A stretch of DNA of 14,863 bases from Thermoplasmata archaeon (GTDB lineage: Archaea; Thermoplasmatota; Thermoplasmata; Halarchaeoplasmatales; Halarchaeoplasmataceae): the NCBI GenBank assembly GCA_019594025.1, contig JAFDUB010000032.1, positions 1-14,863 of the forward strand, written 5' to 3'. How positions within the stretch are numbered: position 1 is the stretch's first letter; each line of letters opens with the position of its first letter. The notes below the pieces were generated by a model. It did not search any database and was not told the origin of the DNA. It saw only the letters and a program-made list of their open reading frames with translations. The position numbers and the translations under genes are program-made. Shown in pieces: positions 13,625 to 14,863 of the stretch.

Positions 13625-14370
13625 CTAGAGTTTTGGAAGGTCGAAAAGTGATAGTAACAGGAGCTTCACGGGGAATAGGTAAAGCGATCGCAATCAAATT
13701 CGCTCAAAAGGGCGCTGTTGTAGGTATAAATTACTTTCAAAGCGATGAACAAGCTAAAAGGGTATTATCCGTAGTTAACGAGCATTCCGAAGGCAAGCTC
13801 TTAAAGGGAGATGTGGCCGTGGAGAGCGACGCCCGGAGGGTAGTATGTGAATTTGCAGAAAAATATGATGGACTGGACGTTCTTATCAACAACGCCGGAA
13901 TATACATACGTAAGGACCTAGAGAAGTCGACGGTTGAAGATTACGATAGAACTATGGATGTAAATGTCAGAGGGCCTTTTCTACTTTCCAAATTCGCTCT
14001 ACCCTATCTAAAGGAATCCGACCATGCTAGAATAATCAATCTCAGTTCTCAACTGGCGTTCAAGGGCTCTACTCACGGGACGGCATACGTTACCAGTAAA
14101 GCTGCGCTTATAGGACTGACCCGGGCTCTCGCTTTGGAGCTGGGACCACATGGGATCACCGTTAATGCGATCGCACCGGGAACAATTGAAACGGACATCA
14201 TAGGCGATTATACGGAAGAGAAGAAAAAAGTGAGAGCGGCGAATATTCCCGTGGACAGACTCGGCCAACCGGTAGACATAGCTTATGCAGCACTTTATCT
14301 AGCATCGGATATGGGCTCTTACGTTAATGGAGAGATACTGGGAGTTAACGGCGGGTCGGCATTACACTGA
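13621..14370 (+). CDS. FabG-like short-chain dehydrogenase/reductase (classical SDR)
   Basis: A 249-residue NAD(P)-dependent oxidoreductase. It has the cofactor-binding TGASRGIG (13-20), NNAG (90-93), the catalytic Asn115, Ser143 (LSSQ), Tyr156 and Lys160 (YVTSK), and the PGTIETD segment (187-192) that follows the active site. The pattern resembles 3-oxoacyl-ACP reductase or glucose-dehydrogenase-like SDRs, but the substrate cannot be told. Cofactor preference is also open. The start is set by the usual distance from LEG to TGASRGIG; no Shine-Dalgarno is seen. The gene has no partner on its strand, and converges directly on the ABC ATPase remnant with no bases between the stop codons. Confidence 0.93.
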   Translation: MTRVLEGRKVIVTGASRGIGKAIAIKFAQKGAVVGINYFQSDEQAKRVLSVVNEHSEGKLLKGDVAVESDARRVVCEFAEKYDGLDVLINNAGIYIRKDLEKSTVEDYDRTMDVNVRGPFLLSKFALPYLKESDHARIINLSSQLAFKGSTHGTAYVTSKAALIGLTRALALELGPHGITVNAIAPGTIETDIIGDYTEEKKKVRAANIPVDRLGQPVDIAYAALYLASDMGSYVNGEILGVNGGSALH

Positions 14371-14745
14371 TCATATAACATAGCTTTCGATAACTATAAC
14401 CGGTCCATAGGATCCATGTGCCATACTCGCCTTTACACCGAATACCTTTTCTATATTATCTGGCCTAAGGACATCCGTTCCCCCACTTGCGAATGTCTTC
14501 CCTTTACGAAGCATGAGGATCTTTTCACTGAATCGTAGTGCCAGATTAAGGTCGTGCATGGTCATTATGACCGTGATACCACTTTCCGTTTGCTTTTCGA
14601 CCATCTCCATGACTTCCAACTGGTGTTTTAGATCAAGACTGCTGGTCGGTTCATCGAGTAAAAGTATATCCGGTTCCTGAACCAGTGCCCTGGCGATGAA
14701 ATAAGGGGTTTCTATCGGCCCACTGATCTTGAAAAGGGTTTTTTT
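14371..14745 (-). pseudogene. ABC-transporter ATPase remnant (iron/cobalamin uptake FecE/BtuD-like)
   Basis: The open frame encodes only the C-terminal half of an ATPase. Walker B with its Glu and D loop are intact (IARALVQEPDILLLDEPTSSLD, about 14687-14640), as is the H loop (TVIMTMHDLNLAL), and the C-terminal region reads like FecE-type uptake ATPases. The signature before Walker B is degenerate (ISGPIE instead of the usual LSGGE). An in-frame TGA at 14746-14748, just upstream of KKTLFKISG, closes the frame, and no Walker A (P loop) appears upstream in the window. The protein cannot work alone. A nearby 8-T run (14739-14746) makes a sequencing slip possible, but the degenerate signature argues for real decay. 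Confidence 0.75.
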
Positions 14746-14748
14746 TCA

Positions 14749-14863
14749 TGCGTGCTCTATAATATTAAAGAGTATCGCAGGAATTGACGATAGCGAAGGA
14801 TGACTACAAAAATCCAAACGACCATGCTGAACAGATCCTCAATTTTCGAATAATTCCACATTA
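14749..14863. other. Non-coding end of window with nested inverted repeats
   Basis: No convincing gene. GGAATT (14780-14785) pairs with AATTCC (14852-14857); inside them CGAA (14794-14797) can pair with TTCG (14845-14848) and AGGAT (14797-14801) with ATCCT (14835-14839). CGAAGGATGA and CTGAACAG within it recur in the same order downstream of tRNA-Lys (7721-7744). It could be a small RNA or a mobile-element end. Confidence 0.3.

Overview
The window is archaeal, most likely euryarchaeal and possibly from the Thermoplasmata side. It carries an archaeal-type initiation factor aIF5B, an archaeal-type S-adenosylmethionine synthetase, an XRE-CBS regulator of a typically archaeal kind, a tRNA-Lys with an archaeal TATA promoter, and a NosD-like beta-helix/CARDB surface protein. 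Most starts lie about 25-33 bases downstream of a TATA-like box with no Shine-Dalgarno, which indicates largely leaderless transcripts. The lineage is an inference from gene content, not a database result.

Layout. 1-400: the 3' part of a TnpB (IS200/IS605-type) gene whose right end abuts a truncated, divergently oriented MgtC/SapB-like membrane protein gene (398-667). 753-3692: a GNAT acetyltransferase, a small zinc-ribbon protein of unknown function, and infB (aIF5B), all on + and each with its own TATA box. 3697-5623: an XRE-CBS regulator (-) divergent from the SAM synthetase gene (+); the shared 181-base spacer holds a palindrome, a leader hairpin and the one strong Shine-Dalgarno of the window. 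5620-7456: an M20 metallopeptidase downstream of a short tyrosine recombinase on the minus strand, probably one operon. 7577-7762: tRNA-Lys(CUU), followed 110 bases later by a 19-base repeat of its 3' end, a scar of the kind left by integration or slippage. 7763-13477: a 1904-residue exported, membrane-anchored protein in which a complete subtilisin-like protease with its propeptide is embedded within a beta-helix surface protein. 13621-14370: a FabG-like short-chain dehydrogenase. 14371-14745: the C-terminal remnant of an ABC-transporter ATPase, followed by non-coding sequence with nested inverted repeats to the window end.

The window mixes core genes (infB, SAM synthetase, tRNA) with accessory material and scars at three points: the TnpB/mgtC junction, the tRNA-Lys duplication and the ABC ATPase remnant. 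The strongest candidates for something new are the beta-helix protein with the nested protease and the SAM synthetase/CBS-regulator pair, whose arrangement suggests product-responsive control of SAM synthesis. Neither can be proven from sequence alone.
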